A stretch of DNA of 64,000 nucleotides, from the NCBI RefSeq assembly GCF_003688915.1, contig NZ_REFU01000001.1, forward strand, positions 3,968,001 through 4,032,000, read 5' to 3'. A model generated the notes under the pieces. That model made no database searches and was not told where the DNA came from. It worked only from the letters and a program-made list of their open reading frames with translations. Within the stretch, counting starts at the first letter, position 1; each line of letters begins with the position of its first letter. Positions 26,230 to 34,889 of the stretch are shown here, in pieces. Origin of the DNA: Rhodococcus sp. SBT000017 (lineage in GTDB: Bacteria > Actinomycetota > Actinomycetes > Mycobacteriales > Mycobacteriaceae). A program made the position numbers and the translations under genes.

Positions 26230-26707
26230 TCGAACCGAGAAAGACCTGCGCGATCGCTTCGAGGCCGGCCTGATCGTCGGCGTCGAAGCGGTCCGGTACC
26301 GGGCTGTCCAGATCGAACACACCGATCAGGGTCTCGCCCTGGTACAGCGGTACGACGACCTCGGAGCGAGTGTTGGCATCGCACGCGATGTGGCCCGGGA
26401 AGGCATGGACGTCGGCGACGCGTTGCGTCTCTCGGGTGGTCGCTGCGGCGCCGCAGACACCCTTGCTCAGAGCGATGCGCACGCAGGCGGGCTGACCCTG
26501 AAACGGCCCGACCACCAGTTCGGTGCCGTCGTACAGGTAGAATCCGACCCAATTGACCTCGGGCAGAGCGTGATACACCAGCGCAGACAGGTTGGCGGCG
26601 TTGGCGACGAGGTTCGATTCCTCGAACACCAGGCCACGTGCCTGCTCGGTGAGCTGCTGGTACTGCTCTACCTTGGAACCGTCGAGTTCGGTTGCGGTGA
26701 AGGACAT
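26222..26707 (-). CDS. msrC: Free methionine-(R)-sulfoxide reductase (GAF domain)
   Basis: 161 residues forming a single GAF domain. The three family cysteines are at 75 (QPACVRI), 85 (KGVCGAAA) and 109 (GHIACDANTRSE), matching the catalytic and resolving positions of fRMsr. NWVGFYLYDGTELVVGPFQG is diagnostic. It reduces free methionine-R-sulfoxide in the cytosol. Its start overlaps the 3' end of the DUF998 gene by 40 bp on the same strand, implying co-expression. Confidence 0.92.
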   Translation of the reverse strand: MSFTATELDGSKVEQYQQLTEQARGLVFEESNLVANAANLSALVYHALPEVNWVGFYLYDGTELVVGPFQGQPACVRIALSKGVCGAAATTRETQRVADVHAFPGHIACDANTRSEVVVPLYQGETLIGVFDLDSPVPDRFDADDQAGLEAIAQVFLGSIS

Positions 26708-27372
26708 ACGCCGAGTCTAAGCGCACACCCCAGCACCACCAGATACGCCGACATGCCGCCCACCTGAACGCGTTGGGCAACACCGAGGCCGTGGTCGCCG
26801 GGAAGATTGTCGGCGATCAGCAGCCACGCGGTGGCCAGTGTCGTGACGATCAGGACAGCCAGGCCGAGCGTGCGAAGCAGCGGGTAGAGCCGGTAGCGGA
26901 ACGCGGCCACCGTGAACGCGATCATGACGGTGAAGATCGCGAACACCGCGACGGTGCTGGTCAGGGCGTGGAGATGGTGGAGTTGGGGAAACAATCCGCT
27001 CGGCTCGATCGGGCAACTCGGATCGTCGGCCGCCACACACTCGAGGGGGAGTTTCGCGTCGGCGATGGTCGCGATACCGAAGATGCCCGACGCCACCCAA
27101 CCGGTGACGACAAGCCGTCGACGCGGGGTTGCGAGGAAGCCGAGAATCGCGGCGAGAATCATCAGTGAACCCGTGACGACGTCTGCGGTGGAGAAGAATT
27201 CGCGGTACGGCTGATCGCGGGCGTCCAGTTCGCTGAGGAACGATGTGGTCGGGTCGAGACCGGTGTCGAGGAAGAATTCGGCCACCCACGCGGAGTACAG
27301 CAGTCCGGCGAGGATCAAGCAGATCGCCGCTACGACGCGTCGGATATCCACGCCTTCAGTTCTCGAACGCAC
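26668..27372 (-). CDS. DUF998 family integral membrane protein
   Basis: About 234 residues (GTG at 27372; a GTG at 27351 is an alternative). Six hydrophobic helices are visible. The family loop TTSFLSELDARDQPYREFF follows the first helix, and two cysteines (LECVAADDPSCP) lie in an external loop. DUF998 proteins have no firmly known function. It starts 9 bp after the lipoprotein stop and overlaps msrC, so lipoprotein-DUF998-msrC look like one transcript. Confidence 0.82.
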   Translation of the reverse strand: MRSRTEGVDIRRVVAAICLILAGLLYSAWVAEFFLDTGLDPTTSFLSELDARDQPYREFFSTADVVTGSLMILAAILGFLATPRRRLVVTGWVASGIFGIATIADAKLPLECVAADDPSCPIEPSGLFPQLHHLHALTSTVAVFAIFTVMIAFTVAAFRYRLYPLLRTLGLAVLIVTTLATAWLLIADNLPGDHGLGVAQRVQVGGMSAYLVVLGCALRLGVCPSPQPNSTVPR

Positions 27373-27381
27373 CGACCAAGG

Positions 27382-28425
27382 CTATCCAGTCAGTACACCG
27401 GCGGCTGCCACCGCCAGTGCTGTCGCGGACTCGCAATCGTCGGCAAGGACGGACAGTGTGGGAACCGTGCGGGCAAAGCGCGCGGCAGTGTCGTCGTTCT
27501 CGGGCATGCCGAGCACGGGGTTGCCCAACACGATGTCAGCGAAGCACGACGAATCCAGGGCGCGTGTGTCGACGGTGTAGCCGCCCTGCCGGACGGTCTC
27601 GCTGTCCGTCGAACGCAGATCGGCATCGACGTAGGTGAGCGTGACGTCGAGCATCACCAGGTTGTCCTCGAACGTCGACGAGGATGCAGTGAAGTGGCAT
27701 CGGTACGGAGCGGCGGGGGGGTTCCACCGGCCCACCGTCCACGTCGCGGGCAGGTGTTCGAGGACGGCACACGGATCTTTCATGGCCAGCGGGAGGTTGT
27801 ACTTGGAATCGGCCCGCAAGGGTGGGTCTTTCAGCAGGCCGAGTGCGGTTTCGGCGACGGTTGTCGCCGCAGCACACGCGTCCGCGTCGGCGCGGTAGAC
27901 GTCGATCGTGGCAAAACTACGACCGGATTCGGTGAGGAAGCCGTCCATGGCCCCCGGGGTGGCACCGTCGAACTCGTCGCGAAGCGGAAAGCTGATGCGG
28001 CACGACCCTCGCGAGGAGTCTTCGAGGAACACCTGCTCGCCACCGATCGTGATCTGCTCGAAGCGAGGATCGTCCGGCGTCGGCTGATATCCGTTCAGAT
28101 CGATCGAGACGGAGTCGGTGGCGCTCGATTTCGCGGGCTTCAGGCTGGCCGAGCACGTGCTCAATTCGCCGTCGGGCCGCAGCTGCACCACTGCGCCCAA
28201 GGGCGCGAGGTCGTCCTCGGTGAGAAAACCGCAGGGGTCGAGGCCGCGTACGAACGCCGCCGAGTCCGCGAGGTACCGGTCTGCGTCGGACATCTCGAAC
28301 CCGTACCTGTTCTGTGGCGACGAACTGCCTGCGGGGAACGCATTGCCCAGCAGGACCACCGCGCATCCGCTCGTCGATACCGACATCGCCAGCGCCACCG
28401 CCGCGAGCAACCAATTTCTACGCAC
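27382..28425 (-). CDS. Lipoprotein, DUF3558-like
   Basis: 347 residues with a lipoprotein signal peptide and lipobox VSTSGCAV (Cys near residue 21). The mature protein has two similar halves, each opening with a DPC motif (GLDPCGFLTEDDL and MKDPCAVLEHLP) and containing paired cysteines, resembling tandem DUF3558 domains of mycolata surface lipoproteins. Function unknown. It lies 62 bp after vsr and just before DUF998 on the same strand. Confidence 0.75.
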   Translation of the reverse strand: MRRNWLLAAVALAMSVSTSGCAVVLLGNAFPAGSSSPQNRYGFEMSDADRYLADSAAFVRGLDPCGFLTEDDLAPLGAVVQLRPDGELSTCSASLKPAKSSATDSVSIDLNGYQPTPDDPRFEQITIGGEQVFLEDSSRGSCRISFPLRDEFDGATPGAMDGFLTESGRSFATIDVYRADADACAAATTVAETALGLLKDPPLRADSKYNLPLAMKDPCAVLEHLPATWTVGRWNPPAAPYRCHFTASSSTFEDNLVMLDVTLTYVDADLRSTDSETVRQGGYTVDTRALDSSCFADIVLGNPVLGMPENDDTAARFARTVPTLSVLADDCESATALAVAAAGVLTG

Positions 28426-28487
28426 CGTTTCCCCCGACCTCGAATCAACCGATCATGGGGTTGGACGCGCGGGGGCTTGAGATGGTT

Positions 28488-28904
28488 TCAGGCTCCAGAG
28501 AGTTCGTCGACCACGCGGTCGGCTGCTACGGCGGGGTCCTCGTGTTCCCAGATGCGCACCACGCGCCAGCCCTCCGCGAGGAGCTTGGCGTCGGTGTCTC
28601 GATCGCGGGCGACGTTCGCGGCCAGCTTGTCGGCCCACCACTGCGCGTTGTTGCGGGGCTTGGTCGCGTGCACCGGGCAGCTGTGCCAGAAGCAGCCGTC
28701 GACGTAGACCGCAACCTTGCGTTTGGGAAAGACCAGATCTGCTCGACGCCTCATGCCCTTCAACGGAGCACGATCGACGAAATAGCGAAGACCTCGACGG
28801 TGCAGCGCCTGCCGCAGCGCCACCTCGGGTTTGGTGTCGCGGCGCTTCTGCTTGCTCAGCCGCGCACTGGTCTTGGCGTCGGTGGCGGGCCGGTCTGCGC
28901 TCAC
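28488..28904 (-). CDS. Very-short-patch-repair-type endonuclease (Vsr)
   Basis: 138 residues from a GTG at 28904 that overlaps the methyltransferase stop (GTGA). The Vsr fold motifs are present: RRDTKPEVALRQALHRRGLRY, RRADLVFPKRKVAVYVDGCFWH with the catalytic Asp and CFWH zinc/active-site region, the NNAQWWADKLAANVARDRD helix, and GWRVVRIWEHED. Vsr nicks next to T:G mismatches made by deamination of 5-methylcytosine. Coupling to a C5 methyltransferase is the expected context. A restriction role cannot be excluded from sequence. Confidence 0.92.
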   Translation of the reverse strand: MSADRPATDAKTSARLSKQKRRDTKPEVALRQALHRRGLRYFVDRAPLKGMRRRADLVFPKRKVAVYVDGCFWHSCPVHATKPRNNAQWWADKLAANVARDRDTDAKLLAEGWRVVRIWEHEDPAVAADRVVDELSGA

Positions 28905-30064
28905 ACCGGAACCCGCTCGGCGTACCCGCCCATACGCTCGAGATGGGCGTCGAGGTCGTCGAGAAAGCCTGGTGCGAAGCGAAGATTGCCGGTTCGTGCC
29001 CGCTTGAGGAACCCGGCGGTGGCTCTCGCGGAGAGCAGCTTCGCGTCGTCCAGGAAATCGATCAGGTCCTCGTAGGGCTCGTGCACCGGCATGGTCGATA
29101 CCGTCACCTTGAATGTCGTCCGATCGCGTCCCCACGCTGCAGTCGGCCAGGCCTGACCAGGTAGCAGAGCCAGATCCTTCGATGCGTCGTACGGCTTCGG
29201 GTCGTCGAGCGCCCTCGCCGCCCATGACGCCATCCGCACACTGACGGCATTGCCGACGAGCTTCCACCGATGTCCGCTGCGGACGCCGGGCTGCTGGACG
29301 GCAGGCAGCGTCCACTCCGGATCGAAGCCCTGCAGACGCTCGGCACCGATGATGCCGGGAGTGACGATCTCTCCGGACGGCAACCGAACCGCCGGGGGAC
29401 TGGCGATGCCGAGGGAAGATCCGCCCTTGAGTGTCGGGACCGCGTTGACCGCCCAGCCCAGGCCGCGGATGCCCTCGGTCCAGTAGAAGCCGCACGGCTG
29501 CGTGGCGGGATCGCCGTCGGGCAGCGGGCCTGCATCCTGCGAGAACAGCACCTCCCGCGGATCGTCGGTGCGCGAGGCCAGCATCACCACGCGCTGGCGA
29601 CGCTGCGGCAGACCGAACGCCCGGGCGTCGACGACGCGGTAGGCCCACATGTACCCGAGGTCCTCGAGCGCGTCGGTGATGTGGCGCATGGCGGCCCCGC
29701 GTCCGAGCTGCAGCATGAACGGCACGTTCTCCATCAGCAGCCAGCGCGGACCGCGTCGACGCGAGACCAGCCGAAACACCTCGTCCACCAAACCGGAACG
29801 GGCACCGGTGATGCCCGCGGTGCGTCCGGCCTGAGACAGGTCCTGACACGGGAAGCCGGCTGCGACCAGTTCGGTGTCGGCGGGCAGGCTCCGGAGAGTG
29901 GTGACATCGGTGTGCAGGGGTATCTCGGGCATCCGCGCGCGCAGGACGGCCCCAGCTCCCGGATCGATCTCGCACAGCAACTGCGTCGTCCACCCTGCAT
30001 CGGCCAACCCCAGCTCGAGCCCGCCGATCCCCGCGAACAACCCGACCATCGACCGTGTGCTCAC
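28901..30064 (-). CDS. DNA (cytosine-5-)-methyltransferase
   Basis: 387 residues from GTG 30064 with GAGAGAAGGG upstream. C5-methyltransferase motifs in order: I (MVGLFAGIGGLELGL, AdoMet binding), IV (AAGFPCQDLSQAG, catalytic Cys73), VI (LLMENVP), VIII (QRRQRVVML), then a target-recognition stretch and X (LVGNAVSVRMASW). A C-terminal extension of about 100 residues after motif X is unusual and unrecognised. The target sequence cannot be read. No restriction endonuclease other than Vsr is adjacent; the gene upstream is an ABC exporter on the other strand. Confidence 0.93.
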   Translation of the reverse strand: MSTRSMVGLFAGIGGLELGLADAGWTTQLLCEIDPGAGAVLRARMPEIPLHTDVTTLRSLPADTELVAAGFPCQDLSQAGRTAGITGARSGLVDEVFRLVSRRRGPRWLLMENVPFMLQLGRGAAMRHITDALEDLGYMWAYRVVDARAFGLPQRRQRVVMLASRTDDPREVLFSQDAGPLPDGDPATQPCGFYWTEGIRGLGWAVNAVPTLKGGSSLGIASPPAVRLPSGEIVTPGIIGAERLQGFDPEWTLPAVQQPGVRSGHRWKLVGNAVSVRMASWAARALDDPKPYDASKDLALLPGQAWPTAAWGRDRTTFKVTVSTMPVHEPYEDLIDFLDDAKLLSARATAGFLKRARTGNLRFAPGFLDDLDAHLERMGGYAERVPV

Positions 30065-30125
30065 GTGTGCCCTTCTCTCGCCCGACGGCCCTACGTTACT
30101 CGAGAGTCGGTGACGGCTCGTGCAC

Positions 30126-30156
30126 TTGACCTCGACCACGCTCGAGGTTTCACACT
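30126..30156 (+). promoter_or_regulatory. MerR/SoxR-type promoter box upstream of the first ABC exporter
   Basis: ACCTCGA (30129-30135), CCACGC, TCGAGGT (30142-30148) is a perfect 7-bp inverted repeat placed between a TTGACC -35 (30126-30131) and a weak CACACT -10 (30151-30156). The 19-bp spacing is the over-long spacer bound by MerR-family activators, and CCTCGA-N6-TCGAGG resembles a SoxR box. It points toward the exporter genes at 30238. No merR-type gene is in the window. Confidence 0.55.
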
Positions 30157-30237
30157 GGAATGCGAGGGCCGAAAAATCGGTTGGAAACTGAGCCTGTGCA
30201 ATGAAATCATTCGAGCACAGCAATAAGGAGAAGAACT

Positions 30238-32031
30238 GTGTCTACGGGTGTGCTCGATCCCGAAACCCGAACCCTCGATCAGCCATACCCGGACACCGCG
30301 AAGCCGCCCAGCTCACTGCGCCGTTTCGCGCCGTTTCTGCTGCCGTACAAGTGGTTCTACATCGCCTCGATCGTGGTCTCGCTGATCGCCACCATGACCG
30401 GGCTGGTGATTCCGCTGGTGATGCAACGCGTCATCGACGGCCCCATCACCGATGGCAATTTCTCTGCTGTCTGGTGGCCTGCGGCATTCGTCCTGTTGCT
30501 CGGCACCATCGATGCACTCGGCATCTGGGTTCGCCGCTACCTGGTCTCCCGCCCGTCGAGTCAGTTCGAGATTTCAGCGCGTGCAACGGTATTCGACAAA
30601 TTGCAGCGACTGTCGGTCTCGGCTCACGAGAGCTGGGAATCGGGTCAGCTGCTCTCGCGTGCCATCGCAGACCTCGGTTCGCTGCGGCGGTTCATGGCCT
30701 TCATCGGCCCGTTCATCATCATCAACGCCGTGACACTGGTCGTGGGCATCGGCGTATTGCTGGTGCAGTCCTGGCAATTGGGGCTGATCATGCTGGTGAC
30801 GTCGGTACCGCTGGTGATCGCCTGCACCAAGTTCGAGACGCTCTATCGCGTTGTGGCCCGTGACGCTCAGGATCAGGCAGGCGACGTCACGACGACGGTC
30901 GAGGAATCCATCCAGGGCATTCGCGTCCTCAAGGCGTTCGGCCGAAGTGCGCACTTGGGCAAGCAGTTTCTGCGTCAGGCCCGAACACTGCGGGGCACCG
31001 AGCTGAAGAAGGTGCGCTACCTGGCGATCATCTGGGCGGTGATCGTCGGGCTGCAGCCGATCACCATCGGCGCGATCCTGGCTGTGGGTACGTATTCGAT
31101 CGTGCAGGGCACCATGACGGTCGGCACGCTCGTCGCGGCCATTGCCATCGTCGCCTTCCTGCTGTGGCCGATCGAATCCTTCGGGTATCTCCTGGCCGAG
31201 CTGAACAACGCACGCACGGCGGCAGATCGGTACTGGGAAATCATGGATACTCCCGAAACCGTGACCGATCCGGACAATCCCGTCGAATTGCCCGAAAGAA
31301 TCCGTGGCCGAGTGCAATTCGATCGCGTCGGATTCACCTTTCCCGACGCGTCGTCGCCGCTGCTCACCGACGTCAGCTTCGTCATCGAGCCGGGGGAGAC
31401 CGTCGCGCTGGTCGGCAACACCGGTAGTGGAAAGACTGCGCTGACGAACCTCGTCCCTCGGCTGTTCGACGCCACAGAGGGCTCCATCACCATCGACGGT
31501 ATCGACGTGGCCTCGATGCGGTTGGCCGATCTGCGCTCGATCGTCACGGTGGCGTTCGAGGATCCGGTGCTGTTCTCGGCCAGTGCGCGCGAGAACATCG
31601 CGCTCGGTTCGCCCGACGCGACCGATGCCGAGATTGCCGAGGCGTTGGATATCGCGCACGCAACGGATTTCGTCGAGCAGTTGCCCTGGGGCCTGGCCAC
31701 CCGCATCGGTGAGCAGGGCATGAGTCTGTCCGGTGGGCAGCGGCAGCGGCTCGCGTTGGCGCGGGCGGTGCTGGGCAAACCGCGGGTGCTGGTGCTCGAC
31801 GACCCGCTGTCTGCGCTCGACGTGGACACCGAAGCCAAAGTGCAGAAGGAATTGCGGCGCGTGTTGGCGCACTCGACGACAGTGCTGGTAGCGCACCGGC
31901 CGTCGACCGCTGCGTTGGCCGACCGCGTGCTGTATCTCGAGAACGGAAGAATTGTGGAGCAGGGAACACACGAGGGACTGCTGGCGACGTCGCCGCGGTA
32001 CCGCGAGGTGATGGGGTCGATTCATGGCTGA
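30238..32031 (+). CDS. ABC exporter half-transporter (permease-ATPase fusion), first subunit of pair 1
   Basis: 597 residues from GTG 30238 with AAGGAG upstream. Six membrane helices (about 30-330) precede the nucleotide-binding domain: Walker A LVGNTGSGKTALT, Q-loop region VAFEDPVLFS, signature LSGGQRQRLALARA, Walker B VLVLDDPLSALD and H-loop VAHRP. The residue after Walker B is Asp instead of the catalytic Glu, so this subunit carries the degenerate site of a heterodimeric exporter. Its 3' end overlaps the partner gene by 8 bp. The substrate is unknown (drug, lipid or peptide). Confidence 0.92.
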   Translation: MSTGVLDPETRTLDQPYPDTAKPPSSLRRFAPFLLPYKWFYIASIVVSLIATMTGLVIPLVMQRVIDGPITDGNFSAVWWPAAFVLLLGTIDALGIWVRRYLVSRPSSQFEISARATVFDKLQRLSVSAHESWESGQLLSRAIADLGSLRRFMAFIGPFIIINAVTLVVGIGVLLVQSWQLGLIMLVTSVPLVIACTKFETLYRVVARDAQDQAGDVTTTVEESIQGIRVLKAFGRSAHLGKQFLRQARTLRGTELKKVRYLAIIWAVIVGLQPITIGAILAVGTYSIVQGTMTVGTLVAAIAIVAFLLWPIESFGYLLAELNNARTAADRYWEIMDTPETVTDPDNPVELPERIRGRVQFDRVGFTFPDASSPLLTDVSFVIEPGETVALVGNTGSGKTALTNLVPRLFDATEGSITIDGIDVASMRLADLRSIVTVAFEDPVLFSASARENIALGSPDATDAEIAEALDIAHATDFVEQLPWGLATRIGEQGMSLSGGQRQRLALARAVLGKPRVLVLDDPLSALDVDTEAKVQKELRRVLAHSTTVLVAHRPSTAALADRVLYLENGRIVEQGTHEGLLATSPRYREVMGSIHG

Positions 32032-33847
32032 GCAAACCGCAGCGGCAGATTGGCGCGGCGTCGGCGGCGAGGAATCGGAGGTCGACGCAACCGGAAACCT
32101 GGTGCTGGCCGGGCGTTCTCGCCGGTTGCTCGCCTCGTTGGTGCGGCCGTACAAGAAGCAGGCCCTGCTGTCCTTCCTGATCATTCTGGTCGACAACATC
32201 ACCTACGTCGCCGGTCCATTGTTCATCGCCTATGCACTGGACAACGGTGTCGGCGCTGCAGCACAGGGTGATTGGACTCCGTTGATGTGGGCGATCGGCG
32301 GCTACACCGGCTTCGGTCTGCTCGGGATGCTCACCACCTACGCCTTTCTCACCGTCTCCGGTCGGCTGAGCCAGAACATCCTCTACGACCTGCGCGGACG
32401 GGTGTTCGACCATGCCCAGAAGCTGAGCCTGTCTTTCCACGAGAATTACACCTCGGGACGGCTGATCTCGCGTCTGACCAGTGATGTCGAATCTCTGCAG
32501 ACACTGCTCGAGAGCGCGCTCAACGACGCCCTGACCGCCATCCTGTCGATGGTGTCGATCGCGATCATCCTGGTGTATCTCGACGTTCCGATGGCGATGA
32601 TCGTGCTGGCCGGATTCGTGCCACTGGTTCTCGTCACCCGGTGGTCGCAGCGCCGACAACGCCAGGGATACCGTCGAACACGGGTGGCGATCGCCCGCGT
32701 CGTGGTCCACTTCGTCGAATCCATGGGCGGCATCCGCGCCGTGCAGGTGTTCCGGCGCGAGGGCCGCAACGACGACATTCTCAACACCGAGGATTCGGAG
32801 TATCGCGACGCCACCACCGCAGCGCTGCGCGGTATGGCGAGCTACACCGGCATCGTGCGCTGGATCGGCAACGTCACGCTCGCGATCATCCTGGTGTTCG
32901 GTAGCTGGCGAGTGATCAACGGCCACATGGACATCGGTGTGCTCGCGGCCTACGTGCTGTATCTGCGCCGGTTCTACGGACCGCTCGACGAGTTGGCGAT
33001 GGTCTTCAACGCCTACCAGTCCGCCGCCGCTGCCCTGGAGAAGATCTCCGGTGTGCTCGAGGAGGAACCGTCGGTGACGGCACCGAAGAACCCCGTGGAG
33101 ATCGGAACGGCGAAGGGCGACATCACGTTCGACGACGTGCACTTCTCCTACGGCCCCGAACGCGTCGTGCTACCGGAATTCTCGCTGCACGTACCCGCCG
33201 GACAGGTAGTCGCGATGGTCGGAGCCACCGGAGCGGGTAAGTCGACACTGGCAAAGCTGTTGGCGCGCTTCTACGATCCGACGGCCGGAGCCGTCCGACT
33301 CGACGGCGTCGACATGCGGCAGATCAGCGACGAGGATCTGCGGCGCAACGTCGTGATGGTGACACAGGAGTCGTTCCTGTTCTCCGGTTCGGTGGCAGAC
33401 AACATCCGACTCGGCCGCCCGACCGCGACCGATGCGGAGGTGCGGGCAGCGGCGGACGCCGTCGGACTGACGGAGTTCATCGCGTCGCTACCGGAGGGAA
33501 TCGACACGGACGTGCGCAAGCGCGGAGGCCGATTGTCCTCGGGCCAAAGGCAATTGGTGGCCTTCGCTCGGGTGTTCCTCGCCGCACCGTCGGTGATCGT
33601 GCTGGACGAGGCAACTTCGAGCCTGGACATCCCGAGCGAGCGGCTGGTGCAGCGCGCGCTCGAGACCATCCTGCAGGGACGAACGGCGCTGATCATCGCG
33701 CACCGCCTCTCGACGGTGGCCATCGCAGATCGGGTACTCGTCATGGCCGACGGAAACATCGTCGAAGACGGAACCCCCGAGGACCTCATCGCTGGGGAGG
33801 GACGCTTCGCGCACCTGCACGAGGAGTGGGAGGACTCGCTCGTCTAA
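32024..33847 (+). CDS. ABC exporter half-transporter, second subunit of pair 1
   Basis: 607 residues with six helices (about 40-330) and an ATPase domain: Walker A MVGATGAGKSTLAKLL, Q-loop MVTQESFLFSG, signature RLSSGQRQLVAFARV, Walker B VIVLDEATSSLD with catalytic Glu, H-loop IAHRLST. The consensus catalytic Glu complements the degenerate partner, as in heterodimeric exporters; the signature has LSSGQ rather than LSGGQ. It overlaps the first subunit's end by 8 bp. The 3' end overlaps a convergent small gene by 4 bp. Confidence 0.93.
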   Translation: MAEQTAAADWRGVGGEESEVDATGNLVLAGRSRRLLASLVRPYKKQALLSFLIILVDNITYVAGPLFIAYALDNGVGAAAQGDWTPLMWAIGGYTGFGLLGMLTTYAFLTVSGRLSQNILYDLRGRVFDHAQKLSLSFHENYTSGRLISRLTSDVESLQTLLESALNDALTAILSMVSIAIILVYLDVPMAMIVLAGFVPLVLVTRWSQRRQRQGYRRTRVAIARVVVHFVESMGGIRAVQVFRREGRNDDILNTEDSEYRDATTAALRGMASYTGIVRWIGNVTLAIILVFGSWRVINGHMDIGVLAAYVLYLRRFYGPLDELAMVFNAYQSAAAALEKISGVLEEEPSVTAPKNPVEIGTAKGDITFDDVHFSYGPERVVLPEFSLHVPAGQVVAMVGATGAGKSTLAKLLARFYDPTAGAVRLDGVDMRQISDEDLRRNVVMVTQESFLFSGSVADNIRLGRPTATDAEVRAAADAVGLTEFIASLPEGIDTDVRKRGGRLSSGQRQLVAFARVFLAAPSVIVLDEATSSLDIPSERLVQRALETILQGRTALIIAHRLSTVAIADRVLVMADGNIVEDGTPEDLIAGEGRFAHLHEEWEDSLV

Positions 33848-34191
33848 GTCCACGGGGTGATCGGCGGCTTGACCCACATGATCTTCTCGTCCGCGTGCTG
33901 GGGCGTCGCACCGTCGTGTCCCGGGTGCTCGGCCGCCCAGGCGGATTTACGGTCGAGCAACTCGGCCACGATGGTCCACGTCTCCATCGTGCTCGGCGGG
34001 TGCAGATCGGCAGCGCGGGCGAGTTTGCGGCGGACGGCGTCGGTGAGGTCGAGCAGCTCGGCACCGGTGATTCCGCGATCCCACACGTAGCGCGCCAGAG
34101 CTTTCGCCTTGTCCTGTCGACTCTTCGCAGCCTGCTCGGAGTGCGCGAAATCGAACTGCCCGCCGCCGGTGTTCTCTGTCGTCACGGGCAC
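33844..34191 (-). CDS. Hypothetical protein, about 115 aa
   Basis: A small acidic-to-neutral soluble protein. GTG at 34191 or at 34185 could start it. It is helical (AAKSRQDKAKALARYVWDRG, GAELLDLTDAVRRKLARAA) with a C-terminal KIMWVKPPITPW. I do not recognise a family. It is divergent from the glycolipid-binding-domain gene and convergent with the ABC exporter. Confidence 0.65.
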   Translation of the reverse strand: MPVTTENTGGGQFDFAHSEQAAKSRQDKAKALARYVWDRGITGAELLDLTDAVRRKLARAADLHPPSTMETWTIVAELLDRKSAWAAEHPGHDGATPQHADEKIMWVKPPITPWT

Positions 34192-34262
34192 AACCTTAGT
34201 GAACTGCGAGAAAAGGCACGTCCGCTTGATCTTCTGGGGGCCTCGTCGCCTACCGTAGGTGG

Positions 34263-34889
34263 GTGATCACTCAAGCATCGGGTGCAGAGCAAGTCTCCAT
34301 CCCCGCGACCGACTCCACAGACGCGAAATCCTGGCCCTCGATCCTCACGTGGCGAGCGCATGACGTTCCCCGTATGGAATCGGTGCGGGTCCAGCTCTCG
34401 GGCAACCGCATCAAGGCTGCCGGACGCATCATCGGTGCCGCGTGCAGCGATCACCCCGCCTTCAGCGCGTCCTACGACCTGGTGACCGACGAATACGGCG
34501 TCACCAAGAGGCTCTCGGTGCGCACCTCGCTCGCGTCCGGTGACCGGCAGGCCTCCGTCAGCCGCGACGACGAGGGCTACTGGATGGTCGAGAACAGCAC
34601 CAGCCATCAGCGCTCGACCTACAGCGGAGCGCTCGACGTCGACATGGTGCTCAGCCCGTTCTTCAACACTCTGCCGATCCGTCGATTCGGTCTGCACACC
34701 CAGGTCCAGGACCTCGAGGTGCCCACGGTGTACGTGAACCTGCTCGACCTCAGCATCCAGGAAGCCACGCTGACCTACAGCAGTGGTTCCGAGGGTATCC
34801 ACGTCATCTCGCCGGTCTCCACGTCGTCGGTCAGGGTCGACGCCGACGGCTTCGTGCTCGACTATCCGGGACTGGCCGAGCGGATCTGA
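34263..34889 (+). CDS. Putative glycolipid-binding domain protein (DUF1089)
   Basis: 208 residues from GTG 34263. ILTWRAHDVPRMESVRVQLSGNRIKAAGRII at the N-terminus and the beta-rich YDLVTDEYGVTKRLSVRT, DVDMVLSPFFNTLPIRRF and YVNLLDLSI segments match the putative glycolipid-binding family (DUF1089). There is no signal peptide. The role is not established. Its 3' end overlaps tyrA, which is convergent, by 28 bp. Confidence 0.82.
   Translation: MITQASGAEQVSIPATDSTDAKSWPSILTWRAHDVPRMESVRVQLSGNRIKAAGRIIGAACSDHPAFSASYDLVTDEYGVTKRLSVRTSLASGDRQASVSRDDEGYWMVENSTSHQRSTYSGALDVDMVLSPFFNTLPIRRFGLHTQVQDLEVPTVYVNLLDLSIQEATLTYSSGSEGIHVISPVSTSSVRVDADGFVLDYPGLAERI

Noticed and set aside
28901..33847. DISARM- or BREX-like defence island around the methyltransferase
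   Set aside because: No helicase, PglZ, phospholipase D or ATPase typical of these systems is adjacent; the neighbours are an ABC exporter and lipoprotein genes.
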